A stretch of 64,000 nucleotides of DNA, from NCBI GenBank assembly GCA_965223305.1, contig CBDCWT010000058.1, forward strand, positions 62,001 to 126,000. Reading direction: 5' to 3'. Source of the DNA: CBDCWT01 sp965223305 (GTDB taxonomy: Bacteria; Planctomycetota; Planctomycetia; Pirellulales; Pirellulaceae). Positions within the stretch are counted from its first letter, which is position 1; each line of letters begins with the position of its first letter. The notes beneath the pieces were generated by a model, which was not told the DNA's origin, did no database searches, and saw only the letters and a program-made list of their open reading frames with translations. Shown here piece after piece: positions 36,010-44,365 of this stretch. Position numbers and translations under genes: made by a program.

Positions 36010-36999
36010 ATGCAGCACCGACCAACGGATACGACGCCCTCGGCTGTGAGTCGCCTTCCCAGATTCGAGCGAAAATCCCCTTCGTTTGCCGACTTGTTCG
36101 ACGTGTCGGCGTCGGAAGTGATTAAAGAGATGGATGGGAGTGGGCTAGACATTCCAAATCAATGCCCAACCGTCCGACTCCAACTCGACAGCGTTGGATG
36201 CGAGTACTCCGCATTCCCAATCGATCTTGTTGAACCATTCAGTGGGACGGGTTGTACAATAGTTTCCTGTGAAGTCAAAGTTGGCACACTTGTCCCCAGT
36301 GATCGCCGTGGCATCCACATGTCTCGTATTGCGAACATCATCGGAGAGTCGGCAATGCGAACGCATCGGTCGCTCACCGAAGCTGCGTGTCACATGGCGG
36401 ATCGGATCCGACGCGCTCAATACGGTGAAGCGACTACCGTGGAATTATCTGGGGCACTCACCTTTTGTGAGCGTGTTGAGGGACGCACTCAAGATAAGGA
36501 CAAGGTCTCGTTGGAAAACATCGGTCTCGTTGGCTCCGCCAAAGTCACCGCGGACTCCCAGGAGCTATCGGCCGGCGTAATCGTGGATCACTTGACCGCG
36601 TGTCCGTGTGTCCAAGAGACTTATCGATGCCTTCAACGACTGACAGGGGAGGATGGAAATCAGGATGGACCACGCCTCACGCATTCACAGAGATGTAGAA
36701 CTGAGATCGTTTTTAGGGAATGCGGCAATCTATTGCCTCTGGGAAGCCTGTTAGAAGAAATCGATACGGTGATTTTTCGTACCCAGAGCGCACTGCCGCG
36801 AGAAGAGGAATTGGCACTTGTATTTCGCGCCCACAGCCGGCCACAGTTTATTGAGGACGCTGCAAGGGACCTACTCGCGATGTGTCAGCGTCTAGCAATG
36901 TCGACGGTTCCCTCGTCAGCCGTCGAGATTTGTTCTCGCAGTATGGAGTCTATCCACGGAAACGACATCGTACTCCGGTCATCTTGGCGAGCCGAATAG
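36010..36999 (+). CDS. folE2: GTP cyclohydrolase IB (FolE2/MptA type)
   Basis: The product is 329 residues. The family signatures are DRRGIHMSRIANI (about 97-109) and VDHLTACPCVQETY (the cysteine pair that binds the metal), with ECGNLLPLG near the end. This enzyme converts GTP to dihydroneopterin triphosphate or the cyclic phosphate used for pterin synthesis. It follows the dioxygenase by 13 bases and precedes the RibD-type reductase by 2 bases, so all are in one operon. Its role here is likely to supply a dedicated reduced pterin or deazapurine-like unit; this is inference. Confidence 0.9.
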   Translation: MQHRPTDTTPSAVSRLPRFERKSPSFADLFDVSASEVIKEMDGSGLDIPNQCPTVRLQLDSVGCEYSAFPIDLVEPFSGTGCTIVSCEVKVGTLVPSDRRGIHMSRIANIIGESAMRTHRSLTEAACHMADRIRRAQYGEATTVELSGALTFCERVEGRTQDKDKVSLENIGLVGSAKVTADSQELSAGVIVDHLTACPCVQETYRCLQRLTGEDGNQDGPRLTHSQRCRTEIVFRECGNLLPLGSLLEEIDTVIFRTQSALPREEELALVFRAHSRPQFIEDAARDLLAMCQRLAMSTVPSSAVEICSRSMESIHGNDIVLRSSWRAE

Positions 37000-37001
37000 C
37001 A

Positions 37002-37763
37002 ATGAGTAGATTAACTCGGCCCTTCACGATAATGAACATGGCTATCTCGGCCGACGGCAAAACGTCGACCAGGGACCGCGAGAAGTTGCGCTTTGGTAGC
37101 AAAGAAGATCGCCGCTTGATGGAGGAATTGCGCACCCGTGCTGACGCAGTGATGATTGGCCGAGGTACACTGGATGCCGACGACCCTCCGTTGCTCGTTC
37201 GGGACAGCTGCCTTCAAGAACAGCGGCTCGCACGTGGAGAGCCAATACATCCAATTAACGTGGCTGTATGCTCACAGCTGCCTCCTGGCCTACTCGACTC
37301 GGCCTTTTGTCTGGAAAAGACAACCACAAAAATAATCTACACTACGGTTGCGAGTGAGACCGATTCTCTTTCCACGCCCCCGGATGTTTGCGTCGACGTA
37401 GTGGCGCGGGATTCGGCTGGTCGAGTTCAACTGACGGAAGTCGTAGGGAATCTGGCGAGTCGCGGTGTCACGACTCTTTTGCTGGAGGGCGGCGGAACAT
37501 TGAATTACTCGATGCTACAGCAGTCACTTGTTGACGAAGTCTTCATGACCGTATGCCCGTTCTTGTTCGGAGGGCAAAGTGCGCCAACCTCGCTGGACGG
37601 TGTTGGCTTCGCCAAGGAACAAGTCAAGCGCCTGAGACTGTGTTCGTGCAGAAGCGGGACCGGAGGAGAAGTGTTTCTTCACTACCGTGTTACTTCGGAC
37701 TCCGTACCGGTTCGGAAGAGTCGGGTTTTCGACAAGGGCTTTGAGATCTCCGACAGTTACTAG
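37002..37763 (+). CDS. RibD C-terminal-type reductase (DHFR-like fold)
   Basis: The product is about 253 residues starting MSRLTRPFTIMNMAISADGKT. It carries the reductase signatures ADAVMIGRGTLDADDPPLL and TTLLLEGGGTLNYSML. The family reduces aminopyrimidines in riboflavin synthesis, and relatives reduce dihydropterins in methanopterin and folate pathways, so the gene fits naturally behind FolE2. The N-terminal deaminase domain of RibD is absent. An alternative upstream start at 36882 would overlap FolE2 and is rejected. Confidence 0.85.
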   Translation: MSRLTRPFTIMNMAISADGKTSTRDREKLRFGSKEDRRLMEELRTRADAVMIGRGTLDADDPPLLVRDSCLQEQRLARGEPIHPINVAVCSQLPPGLLDSAFCLEKTTTKIIYTTVASETDSLSTPPDVCVDVVARDSAGRVQLTEVVGNLASRGVTTLLLEGGGTLNYSMLQQSLVDEVFMTVCPFLFGGQSAPTSLDGVGFAKEQVKRLRLCSCRSGTGGEVFLHYRVTSDSVPVRKSRVFDKGFEISDSY

Positions 37764-37801
37764 TTAGGCACGATGAAGTATTATTGGTCCGCTTGGAGGC
37801 A

Positions 37802-37906
37802 ATGACGCCAGAGAACACAGAACCTTTGCGAGCCCCCGTTGTTCTTGAGAGCCGAACGGGGCTCAAGCGCTTGATAGTCGTGTTCGATCGGCACCTGAAC
37901 CGATGA
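37802..37906 (+). CDS. candidate 34-residue peptide, first of two coupled small frames
   Basis: GGAGG stands close upstream of the ATG at 37802. The product is 34 residues, beginning MTPENTEPLRAPVVLES and ending VVFDRHLNR, with five arginines. Its TGA stop overlaps the ATG of the next small frame in an ATGA junction, and that frame couples the same way to the methyltransferase gene. No family was recognised. Confidence 0.3.
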   Translation: MTPENTEPLRAPVVLESRTGLKRLIVVFDRHLNR

Positions 37907-37971
37907 ATCGTTCGTCGCTCAGAAGATTTTACAAGAGAACTTTCCAACATTCTGAGAGCGGTCGTGGATGA
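37903..37971 (+). CDS. candidate 22-residue peptide, second of two coupled small frames
   Basis: The frame starts in an ATGA overlap with the preceding small frame and ends in another ATGA overlap with the methyltransferase start at 37968. The product is 22 residues with five arginines (MNRSSLRRFYKRTFQHSESG). It has no ribosome-binding site of its own, so it would depend on coupling. It could be a peptide substrate or only a coupling leader for the methyltransferase. Confidence 0.25.
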   Translation: MNRSSLRRFYKRTFQHSESGRG

Positions 37972-39011
37972 GCATGTCCGACAGTCATTCATGTATTGTT
38001 TGCGGAACACAACGTCCTGTTGTGGCGATGGAAAAGGCGCGGATGGCGGATGAAATCTCCCTGCGCAGACGGTTCTTTGAAAGTCGATTCGAAGGCCAGA
38101 TCAAGGAAGAAGAACTCAAAGACATAACTGACTTTGTCCAGAACACCCCAGCCGACATCTTGCAATGCAGCGGATGTGGACTGCTGAGCCGACAAGGTAG
38201 CCACCAGTCGGATTTGGTTAACCGATACGTCAATGACAAATACTCCGGACCCGTAATGGAACTCCTATTTCAGCGGTATGTGCATGCGTTTAGACAACGA
38301 GAGACCCCCTTCCGTTCGTTGCTTGAGTCAGGGGCCAGAGTTCTTGAGGTGGGTAGCCACGTTGGCGGCTTCTTAAAAGTCGCGACTGAGTGGGGATGGC
38401 GTGCAGAAGGAGTCGACGTAGGTGTCGATGTTGCCGCGTTCGCTAGCAGCAAGAAGCTGACGACGCGGTGTTGTCAATTGGAAGAGCTCTCCTTGTCGGA
38501 CAAGAGCAAGGACGCCGTTTTTGTGTGGAATTGTTTCGAACAGTTGCCCGACCCGTTAGGTTCACTTCAATTCATTAGTCGTATTCTTGCAGATAGGGGG
38601 CACTTGATCATTCGAACTCCCAACGCCCTGTTTTTTGCATTCTGTCAATCGATGCTCGACATTGAACGCGCATTGGGTAGGCCTGTTGAACCAGACCACG
38701 TTGCAATAAAGATGCTTGCTCACAACAGCTTCCTAGGCTGTCCTTTCAGTCGACTGTTCTGCCTCTCAAATCTTCGTCAATTGTTGTTAAGGTCGGGGTT
38801 TGGCATTGATAGCGTGCTACCCTCACACCTCATTGGCGTTTCCGGAGACTACACGTCGAGTATGGCCTGTAAGGAAGAGGAAGGCATCGCAGCAAGCCTG
38901 GCGAAATCGGGTGATCGCATGGCCCGAATGGATGCTCAGTTGGTGGTCTCACCGTGGTTAGAAGTAATATGTTCTAGGACATTGGGAGAGGAGAATAAGA
39001 ATGTCGCGTAG
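37968..39011 (+). CDS. SAM-dependent methyltransferase with zinc-binding N-terminus
   Basis: The product is 347 residues. It opens with a possible zinc-binding cluster (HSCIVCGTQRP and ILQCSGCGLLSR), then a class I methyltransferase domain with motif I VLEVGSHVGGFLKVA and motif IV-like VWNCFEQLPDPLGSL. The N-terminal cysteine cluster resembles those of C-methyltransferases acting on sugars or tailoring enzymes. It overlaps the SHMT gene by 11 bases, so the two are co-translated. The acceptor is not known. Confidence 0.8.
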   Translation: MSMSDSHSCIVCGTQRPVVAMEKARMADEISLRRRFFESRFEGQIKEEELKDITDFVQNTPADILQCSGCGLLSRQGSHQSDLVNRYVNDKYSGPVMELLFQRYVHAFRQRETPFRSLLESGARVLEVGSHVGGFLKVATEWGWRAEGVDVGVDVAAFASSKKLTTRCCQLEELSLSDKSKDAVFVWNCFEQLPDPLGSLQFISRILADRGHLIIRTPNALFFAFCQSMLDIERALGRPVEPDHVAIKMLAHNSFLGCPFSRLFCLSNLRQLLLRSGFGIDSVLPSHLIGVSGDYTSSMACKEEEGIAASLAKSGDRMARMDAQLVVSPWLEVICSRTLGEENKNVA

Positions 39012-40308
39012 TAAGTTCACCAGGGAATCCCTAGAGGAAACAGACCCGCAACTTCACGACTTGATTTGCCGGCAAACCGAGTACGAGAGCAAGACGTTAA
39101 AGCTGATCCCCTCGGAGAACTATGCGCCGGATGATGTGCTGGAAGTGACAGGTTCAATCCTAACCAACAAGTATTGTGAAGGTTATCCCACGCGGCGCTA
39201 CTACGAAGGAAACGACATCATGGACGAGATCGAGCTCCTTGCGATCTCGCGAGCCAGAGCCTTGTTCGGCGCAGAACACGCGAACGTCCAGCCGTACTCC
39301 GGGTCACCAGCAAACCAGGCCGTCTACCGGGCGCTTTGTCGCAAGGGCGATCGAATTATGGGAATGCCCGTACCTGAAGGAGGGCATCTCACCCATGGGT
39401 GGGGAGTGAACTTCTCGGGAACCGATTATGAACAAGTAGCTTATTCCATCGACGTCGCAACGGGAGAGCTAGATTACGACGCAGTAGCCCGTGTTGCGAT
39501 GGACTCGAAGCCGCGAGTGATCTGGGTAGGTGGAACATCGTATCCACGATACTTTCACTATGACAGATTTGCCGAGATCGCCAGAAAAGTCGATGCATAT
39601 TTGGTAGCCGACATCTCGCATATCAACGGCCTGATCGTCGCGAAACAGCACCCGGATCCAGTCGAATACTGCGACGTGGTAACCAGTACAACTCACAAGA
39701 TGCTTCGTGGTCCGCGCGGGGGGCTCATCTTGTCGCGGGTAGAGGATAAGTTTCAGTCGCTGTATCATCCGGACAGCAAGTACAATCTGGCACAGCGGGT
39801 CGACCGAATGGTTTTTCCGCATCTTCAAGGCGGCCCACATATGAACGTAGTGGCGGCAATGGCGGTAGCATTTAAGCGAGCCGACAGTACTGAATTCCGT
39901 GAGTATGCGAAGCAAATTGTCTTGAACGCCAAAGCTCTGGCGCAAGGCCTTATGGAACACGGTTACAGCCTAGTCAGTGGTGGTACAGACAATCACCTAA
40001 TCTTGATGGACTTTCGGAATTGCGAGTTCACTGGCAAGGCAGCCGCCAAGGCGCTGGCGCGCGCCGGGATTATTACCAACTTCAACATGGTCCCTGGGGA
40101 CTGCCGGAAACCATTCGTCACAAGTGGCGTCCGCCTTGGAACACCCGCAGTTACCGCACTGGGAATGAAAGAACGTGAGATGGCCGAAGTTGCCAGCTTC
40201 ATACACCGAGTGTTGACCGACCTCGATGACGAGCAGGAGGGAATGCGTGTGAGCAGAGAGGTTGAAACTTTTTGCTCACACTTCACCGAGCAAACAGTTA
40301 ATCAATAG
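39001..40308 (+). CDS. glyA: serine hydroxymethyltransferase (GlyA family)
   Basis: The product is 435 residues and full length for the family. Visible signatures are LIPSENYAPDDVLEVTGSILTNKYCEGYP, GGHLTHGWGVNFSG, VVTSTTHKMLRGPRGG (the PLP-binding lysine) and TSGVRLGTPAVTALG. It interconverts serine and glycine with tetrahydrofolate, and relatives cleave hydroxy amino acids. It is a second copy context: in this operon it may serve tailoring rather than housekeeping. Its stop codon TAG overlaps the target duplication of the IS701-type element that begins at 40309. Confidence 0.92.
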   Translation: MSRSKFTRESLEETDPQLHDLICRQTEYESKTLKLIPSENYAPDDVLEVTGSILTNKYCEGYPTRRYYEGNDIMDEIELLAISRARALFGAEHANVQPYSGSPANQAVYRALCRKGDRIMGMPVPEGGHLTHGWGVNFSGTDYEQVAYSIDVATGELDYDAVARVAMDSKPRVIWVGGTSYPRYFHYDRFAEIARKVDAYLVADISHINGLIVAKQHPDPVEYCDVVTSTTHKMLRGPRGGLILSRVEDKFQSLYHPDSKYNLAQRVDRMVFPHLQGGPHMNVVAAMAVAFKRADSTEFREYAKQIVLNAKALAQGLMEHGYSLVSGGTDNHLILMDFRNCEFTGKAAAKALARAGIITNFNMVPGDCRKPFVTSGVRLGTPAVTALGMKEREMAEVASFIHRVLTDLDDEQEGMRVSREVETFCSHFTEQTVNQ

Positions 40309-41836
40309 TTCGACTGTTTTAGATTTGTCTTTTGTTAACATTCAAGGGAGCCAATCGTTTACGTCGTTTCCAGTGGTACAAGCGAGCTAGTTCGTTTCGC
40401 TTCAGCCACTCCTCGCTTTCCCAAAGAACGTGGGAGAGCGTACCGCATTCGAATCGTTTGTGAATGATTGATGCGACACTCTCTTGGATTTGTTGAACGG
40501 TGATCGCTGGCGTCCATTTTTTTCCCCCGCCGGGCTTCCGTGACTAAGAACCAAGTGGCGATGAGCGAGAGTGTCTGATGGTGATGCCAGCCGATCCAGT
40601 TGCGAACCTCGTAGTCCGCCAGGCCGGCTTCACTCTTGGCTCGTTGAATACATTCTTCGATTCGATGTTCAGCCTTTGCCACACGTGCGAATTCACTCAA
40701 TTGCGTTTCAACGTTCGCATTGGAAAGGTAGTAATCTGTTTTGACGACAGTTTGATCATCGCGGTCTCTGTAACGGATCACGACCAATACTTCTTCGTGT
40801 CCTTCTTGTCGTTTGTCGGTACGCCCCACAACGCTACGTTTCACGGCCTCAATGATCAGTGGGCCTTTCGCGCCGTCGCGCACGTCGATCTCCGTCCATT
40901 CGCTGTCGCTGAGAGACGAAGCCCACTTGTCAACTCGCAGCCAAGGACGTTTGGGATGTCTGCCACGACCGGAATACGGAGGTGGGTCGGCGTGCAGATC
41001 ACGAATCAAAGTGTTCGACGCGACAGACAGGAGGTATTGTTCGTCCATGTTGTTCAAACGGCGGCGAAACCAGTATGGACGGCCCATCTCGTCATCACCG
41101 GCAATCCACTCATGTGGCAGCTGATCAGCGTGTTCTTGCAGCATCTCCAAGCACAACTGGTGTCGCGTACGATACCGGGTTCCTTTGGGGATTCCTGCCT
41201 TCTTTCGCCGCTTCGGATCTTTTGTCCATTCCTTGGGAAGATACAATCGCGTATCCACCAATGCATGCTCTTCGCTCGACGCGTATCCCATGTAAACGGC
41301 CACTTGGCAGTTGTCGACCTTTCCCAGGCGACCACACCACTGACGCGCAACGCCGACCGAGCCCTTCCCCGACTTCGGAAATCCGGAAGGGTCGAAAACG
41401 ATCACACCGTCTTCTGTGCCCAACTGCTGACCCACTTGGCGGACCAGCTCTTTGCGCAGCGGTTTATCATCCCAGCCGGAGACACCAATAAACCATTGCA
41501 GCGGCATTCGTTCTTGTTCGAAACGATAAGCAATCGACTCCGTGTTCTTTGCATCGAGATCGGAAAGCAAGCCTTGGACAAACGTCTGAGCATGCTCTAC
41601 TTGTTCTCGACGCACCAAGTTCTCGACAAAGGGTGCCATAAACCGCTCCAACCGCGGTATCACCTGTTCAAAGACCCGGGGATCCACAGAGCACTCATCC
41701 AACAACTCCTGCTTCCGTGTCTCGTATATCGCTTCCATGCGACCGCTCCTTCCGTGTGAATTGGCATGGCCACAAACAGCAGAAGGTGCTAATAGGAAAT
41801 CACTTAGAATTCGTCAATAGAAGTGCAACAGTCGAA
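40309..41836. mobile_element. IS701-type insertion sequence at the glyA stop
   Basis: The terminal inverted repeat TTCGACTGTT is present at 40309 onward and as its complement ending at 41836. The 4-bp sequence atag flanks the element at 40305-40308 and 41837-41840, a duplication that includes the TAG stop codon of glyA. The length of 1528 bases and one transposase gene fit the IS701/IS4-like group. The insertion separates glyA and the radical SAM gene of the same locus. Confidence 0.85.
40359..41738 (-). CDS. IS701-type transposase, C-terminus out of frame
   Basis: The product is 459 residues with the IS701 body: IGVSGWDDKPLRKELVRQV, FDPSGFPKSGKGSVGVARQW, GDDEMGRPYWF and YEVRNWIGWHHHQTLS. 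The last 65 or so residues look wrong. In the neighbouring frame the usual ending (KKWTPAITVQQIQESV, later LARLYHWKRRK) is readable, and the switch lies at a run of seven A (on the minus strand, near 40519-40525). It is either a loss-of-function slip or programmed slippage on the A7 run. The catalytic core is intact. Confidence 0.85.
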   Translation of the reverse strand: MEAIYETRKQELLDECSVDPRVFEQVIPRLERFMAPFVENLVRREQVEHAQTFVQGLLSDLDAKNTESIAYRFEQERMPLQWFIGVSGWDDKPLRKELVRQVGQQLGTEDGVIVFDPSGFPKSGKGSVGVARQWCGRLGKVDNCQVAVYMGYASSEEHALVDTRLYLPKEWTKDPKRRKKAGIPKGTRYRTRHQLCLEMLQEHADQLPHEWIAGDDEMGRPYWFRRRLNNMDEQYLLSVASNTLIRDLHADPPPYSGRGRHPKRPWLRVDKWASSLSDSEWTEIDVRDGAKGPLIIEAVKRSVVGRTDKRQEGHEEVLVVIRYRDRDDQTVVKTDYYLSNANVETQLSEFARVAKAEHRIEECIQRAKSEAGLADYEVRNWIGWHHHQTLSLIATWFLVTEARRGKKMDASDHRSTNPRECRINHSQTIRMRYALPRSLGKRGVAEAKRTSSLVPLETT

Positions 41837-41840
41837 ATAG

Positions 41841-42579
41841 GAAATCAGCAATTATGTTGGCGTGCTATCGAGCGGCAGTCGCGAACATTTTGTGTTCCTG
41901 GGACCGCCGGATTCGACGCCCGCAGTTTCAGCGCGTAGGCGACCCGCACTTTGACCACGTACTCAGCTGAGCGCAGACGGTAAGGCAATTCGGCACGATG
42001 GAAGTTCGCGGAGGAAAGGTGCTGACGCAATGTTGCCGAGCGAGGGAAAGGGGACGCTTTGTTCGGCGGACCGATAGTTCGTGGGAAGTCGGGCGGAGTC
42101 GCCGCATACGGCACGCATGCACCTGCAGTGCTGGCTCGACTCGGGTCCCAAGTGGGGATGGAAGCTCCCGCCATTGGGGCGCTAACCATAGGACACTGTG
42201 GCAGAGCGAGGAGTCAGGAGTGAGGCGTCACCGCGTACCGCAGACAACTTCGCAGCAGGGCCTGCAAAGGGCGAGCTGGTCCCTCCACCGTGACTGCCTG
42301 CGTCCATCGGATGCGGCCGAAGCGGCCGTCACCGGCGCTCGGCGGGCGGATCGGTGTGTACACAGATCGATAGGCGATTCTCCCTCGATGCACAACACCA
42401 CCGTTGCCCGACAACGTCGTGGCCTGACGACACTCATCAGAGACCCTGGAGTGGCCAGCTGGCATGCGGTGCTCGGCCCGGCCAGTCAGACGCACTGTGT
42501 ATCCGAAGCGGGGAGATGAGGCGACGAGCTTCTCCACGGCATCGCAAGGGCAACCGCTCCAGCAACAAGGGGCGTTGCG
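41841..42579. other. gene-poor region between the IS and a radical SAM operon
   Basis: The longest frames (to 173 codons) lack ribosome-binding sites and are Arg/Ala-rich shadow frames. No hairpin or RNA was recognised. A candidate small frame follows at 42580. The IS701 insertion now separates this region from glyA. Confidence 0.35.
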
Positions 42580-42660
42580 ATGAAACGTAACAGAAGAGAA
42601 CACGGTAGCGTCGTCCGGAAGAAAAGTCGAGCGCCGCGAGGTCGCAAGGGGGAGAAGTAA
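42580..42660 (+). CDS. candidate 26-residue Arg/Lys-rich peptide
   Basis: An ATG at 42580 with an AAGGGG-type site 7 bases upstream encodes a basic 26-residue peptide (MKRNRREHGSVVRKKSRAPR followed by GRKGEK). It is 59 bases upstream of the radical SAM/SPASM gene, the position where a ribosomal-peptide precursor would be expected. It could equally be a chance frame. No family was recognised. Confidence 0.25.
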   Translation: MKRNRREHGSVVRKKSRAPRGRKGEK

Positions 42661-42719
42661 ACGTAGAAGGACACGAGACAGATAGATCTGTCGGCTCGAA
42701 GAAGACGGAAGTAGACGGC

Positions 42720-43643
42720 GTGGAAGGAGAAATCAGGGAAGTAGACGCGCGGGTCTTCGACCCGCTGCTAGCGCAGGCAACGAACGCGCCGGTCCCATTC
42801 CTACCAGAGGTTCCAGTAATGCCCGTCAATCGGTTTATCGAAGTGACAACTCTGATCGGCTGCGGGATGGTGTGTCGCTACTGTCCCCAGTCAGAGTTAC
42901 TGCAACGATACGCCGGCGAAAAACAAATGTCGCTCGAGCTCTTTCGTAGTTGTGTCGATAAGCTACCGGCTGATGTTGACGTGCACTTTTCTGGATTTGC
43001 CGAACCGTGGCTGAACCCCCACGCCTCCGACATGCTACTCTACGCACATTCGCGCGGTCACAAAGTCGAGGTGTTTTCGACGCTTAGAGGAATGACGGTG
43101 ACCGACATTTACAGGATGCGGAATGTTGAATTGTCGGGGCTCGGCCTATGCGTTCACTTGCCTGACGCTGATGGGTTGATGCGGTTAAGGATAGACAGTG
43201 ATTACTTGCTCTCCCTACGGAAGGTCCAGGCGATGGACGAGGTGTTCACACAGGCCGTTCAATTCATGTGTATTGGACGATTGCATCCAGTGGTTGCTGA
43301 CTGCATCGAGCAGCACGAAGTTCGATACCCGAAAGTGATTAGCAGGGCCGGCAACGTAGAAGTGGCAGGCTATGGCATGATTGCTGTACCCGCCAAAGTG
43401 GGGGCGATTCGATGTAGTAGAAACAAGATCGGTCAGCAGCCGGTTCTGCTGCCGAACGGCGACCTTTACCTATGTTGCTGTGACTATGGGCTAAAGCACA
43501 AGATGGGTAACTTACTACGTGCTCGCACATTCGACGAAATCTGGCATGGTCCTGACTACATTCGATTTCTTCAACTACTGAATCGCAATGAGTCCGACCT
43601 GTTGTGTCGCCGATGTGAGGCGGCGGTAAGCGTTCGAATGTGA
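42720..43643 (+). CDS. radical SAM/SPASM-domain protein
   Basis: The product is 307 residues from a GTG at 42720 (the start could be as late as MPVNRFIEV). The cluster motif CxxxCxxC is CGMVCRYC, and the C-terminal auxiliary cluster is in the LYLCCCDYG and LLCRRCEAAV region. Such proteins modify peptides or small molecules, for example by thioether or C-C bond formation. It is followed by a glycosyltransferase gene 40 bases later on the same strand. Confidence 0.85.
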   Translation: MEGEIREVDARVFDPLLAQATNAPVPFLPEVPVMPVNRFIEVTTLIGCGMVCRYCPQSELLQRYAGEKQMSLELFRSCVDKLPADVDVHFSGFAEPWLNPHASDMLLYAHSRGHKVEVFSTLRGMTVTDIYRMRNVELSGLGLCVHLPDADGLMRLRIDSDYLLSLRKVQAMDEVFTQAVQFMCIGRLHPVVADCIEQHEVRYPKVISRAGNVEVAGYGMIAVPAKVGAIRCSRNKIGQQPVLLPNGDLYLCCCDYGLKHKMGNLLRARTFDEIWHGPDYIRFLQLLNRNESDLLCRRCEAAVSVRM

Positions 43644-43683
43644 ATCCAACCACCGAATCGCCGGTGACCATCGATCCTTTCTG

Positions 43684-44343
43684 ATGAAACTCGCAATTGC
43701 CGTTACTACAGCGCCTCGCGAGACGCCGACTCTAGGGAGGAGTCTGGACAGCCTTCGCAATGCCGGATTTGCTGACACTGTTCACGTCTTCGCAGAACCG
43801 AGCAGTCTTACTCGTGACTTCTCCGCAGCCGGGCACGTTCAAATTCATCAGCATCGTGAATTAACCGGCTGCTTTGGCAACTGGCTACATGCTGCGTCTT
43901 GGCTTGTGAAAGAAAAAGATGCAACGCACATCCTCATGTGCGAGGATGATGTCGAATACTGTCGCTCATCAAGAGAGAAGCTGTTCGATGGACTCTCTAG
44001 TCTTCTCGACATCGGATACGTTAGCCTCTATACACCGATTCATAACGTAAAGGTCGCTCGGAATCCACTAAACTCAGGGTGGGTCGCACTAAACCTAGGT
44101 CGTCGTAGCTGGGGATCACTGGCCTACGTGTTCTCGAAGCAAGTCTTGACGGACGTTATTCGGCGAGCAGATTGGAGACTGCAGAAAGGACGCGACGCGC
44201 ATGTCTCCAGTTACATTACACAGCTCGGGCTAAACTGCTGGTTCCACGTTCCCTCGCTTGCGCGGCACATTGGAGAGACATCGACGGTTGGGCACGCAAT
44301 TCGAAGGGACAGTGAGGCGCTGGGCTACCATCCGGATTATTAG
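43684..44343 (+). CDS. glycosyltransferase family protein
   Basis: The product is 219 residues. The N-terminus LAIAVTTAPRETPTLGRSLDSL and MCEDDVEYC (DxD-type acidic cluster), then GRRSWGSLAYVFSKQVL, fit a GT-A-fold glycosyltransferase similar to family 2 or 92-like enzymes. No signal peptide is visible. It lies downstream of the radical SAM gene and converges with the KdsB-like gene. The donor and acceptor are unknown. Confidence 0.65.
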   Translation: MKLAIAVTTAPRETPTLGRSLDSLRNAGFADTVHVFAEPSSLTRDFSAAGHVQIHQHRELTGCFGNWLHAASWLVKEKDATHILMCEDDVEYCRSSREKLFDGLSSLLDIGYVSLYTPIHNVKVARNPLNSGWVALNLGRRSWGSLAYVFSKQVLTDVIRRADWRLQKGRDAHVSSYITQLGLNCWFHVPSLARHIGETSTVGHAIRRDSEALGYHPDY

Positions 44344-44365
44344 ATTTAGATCTTGTTAGATCTAG

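Noticed and set aside
40578..41759. 393-codon frame on the plus strand
   Set aside because: It lies antisense to the IS701 transposase, which has clear family motifs; the plus frame has none.
41998..42519. 173-codon frame near the IS701 element
   Set aside because: No ribosome-binding site, no family, and both strands carry comparable frames, as expected by chance.
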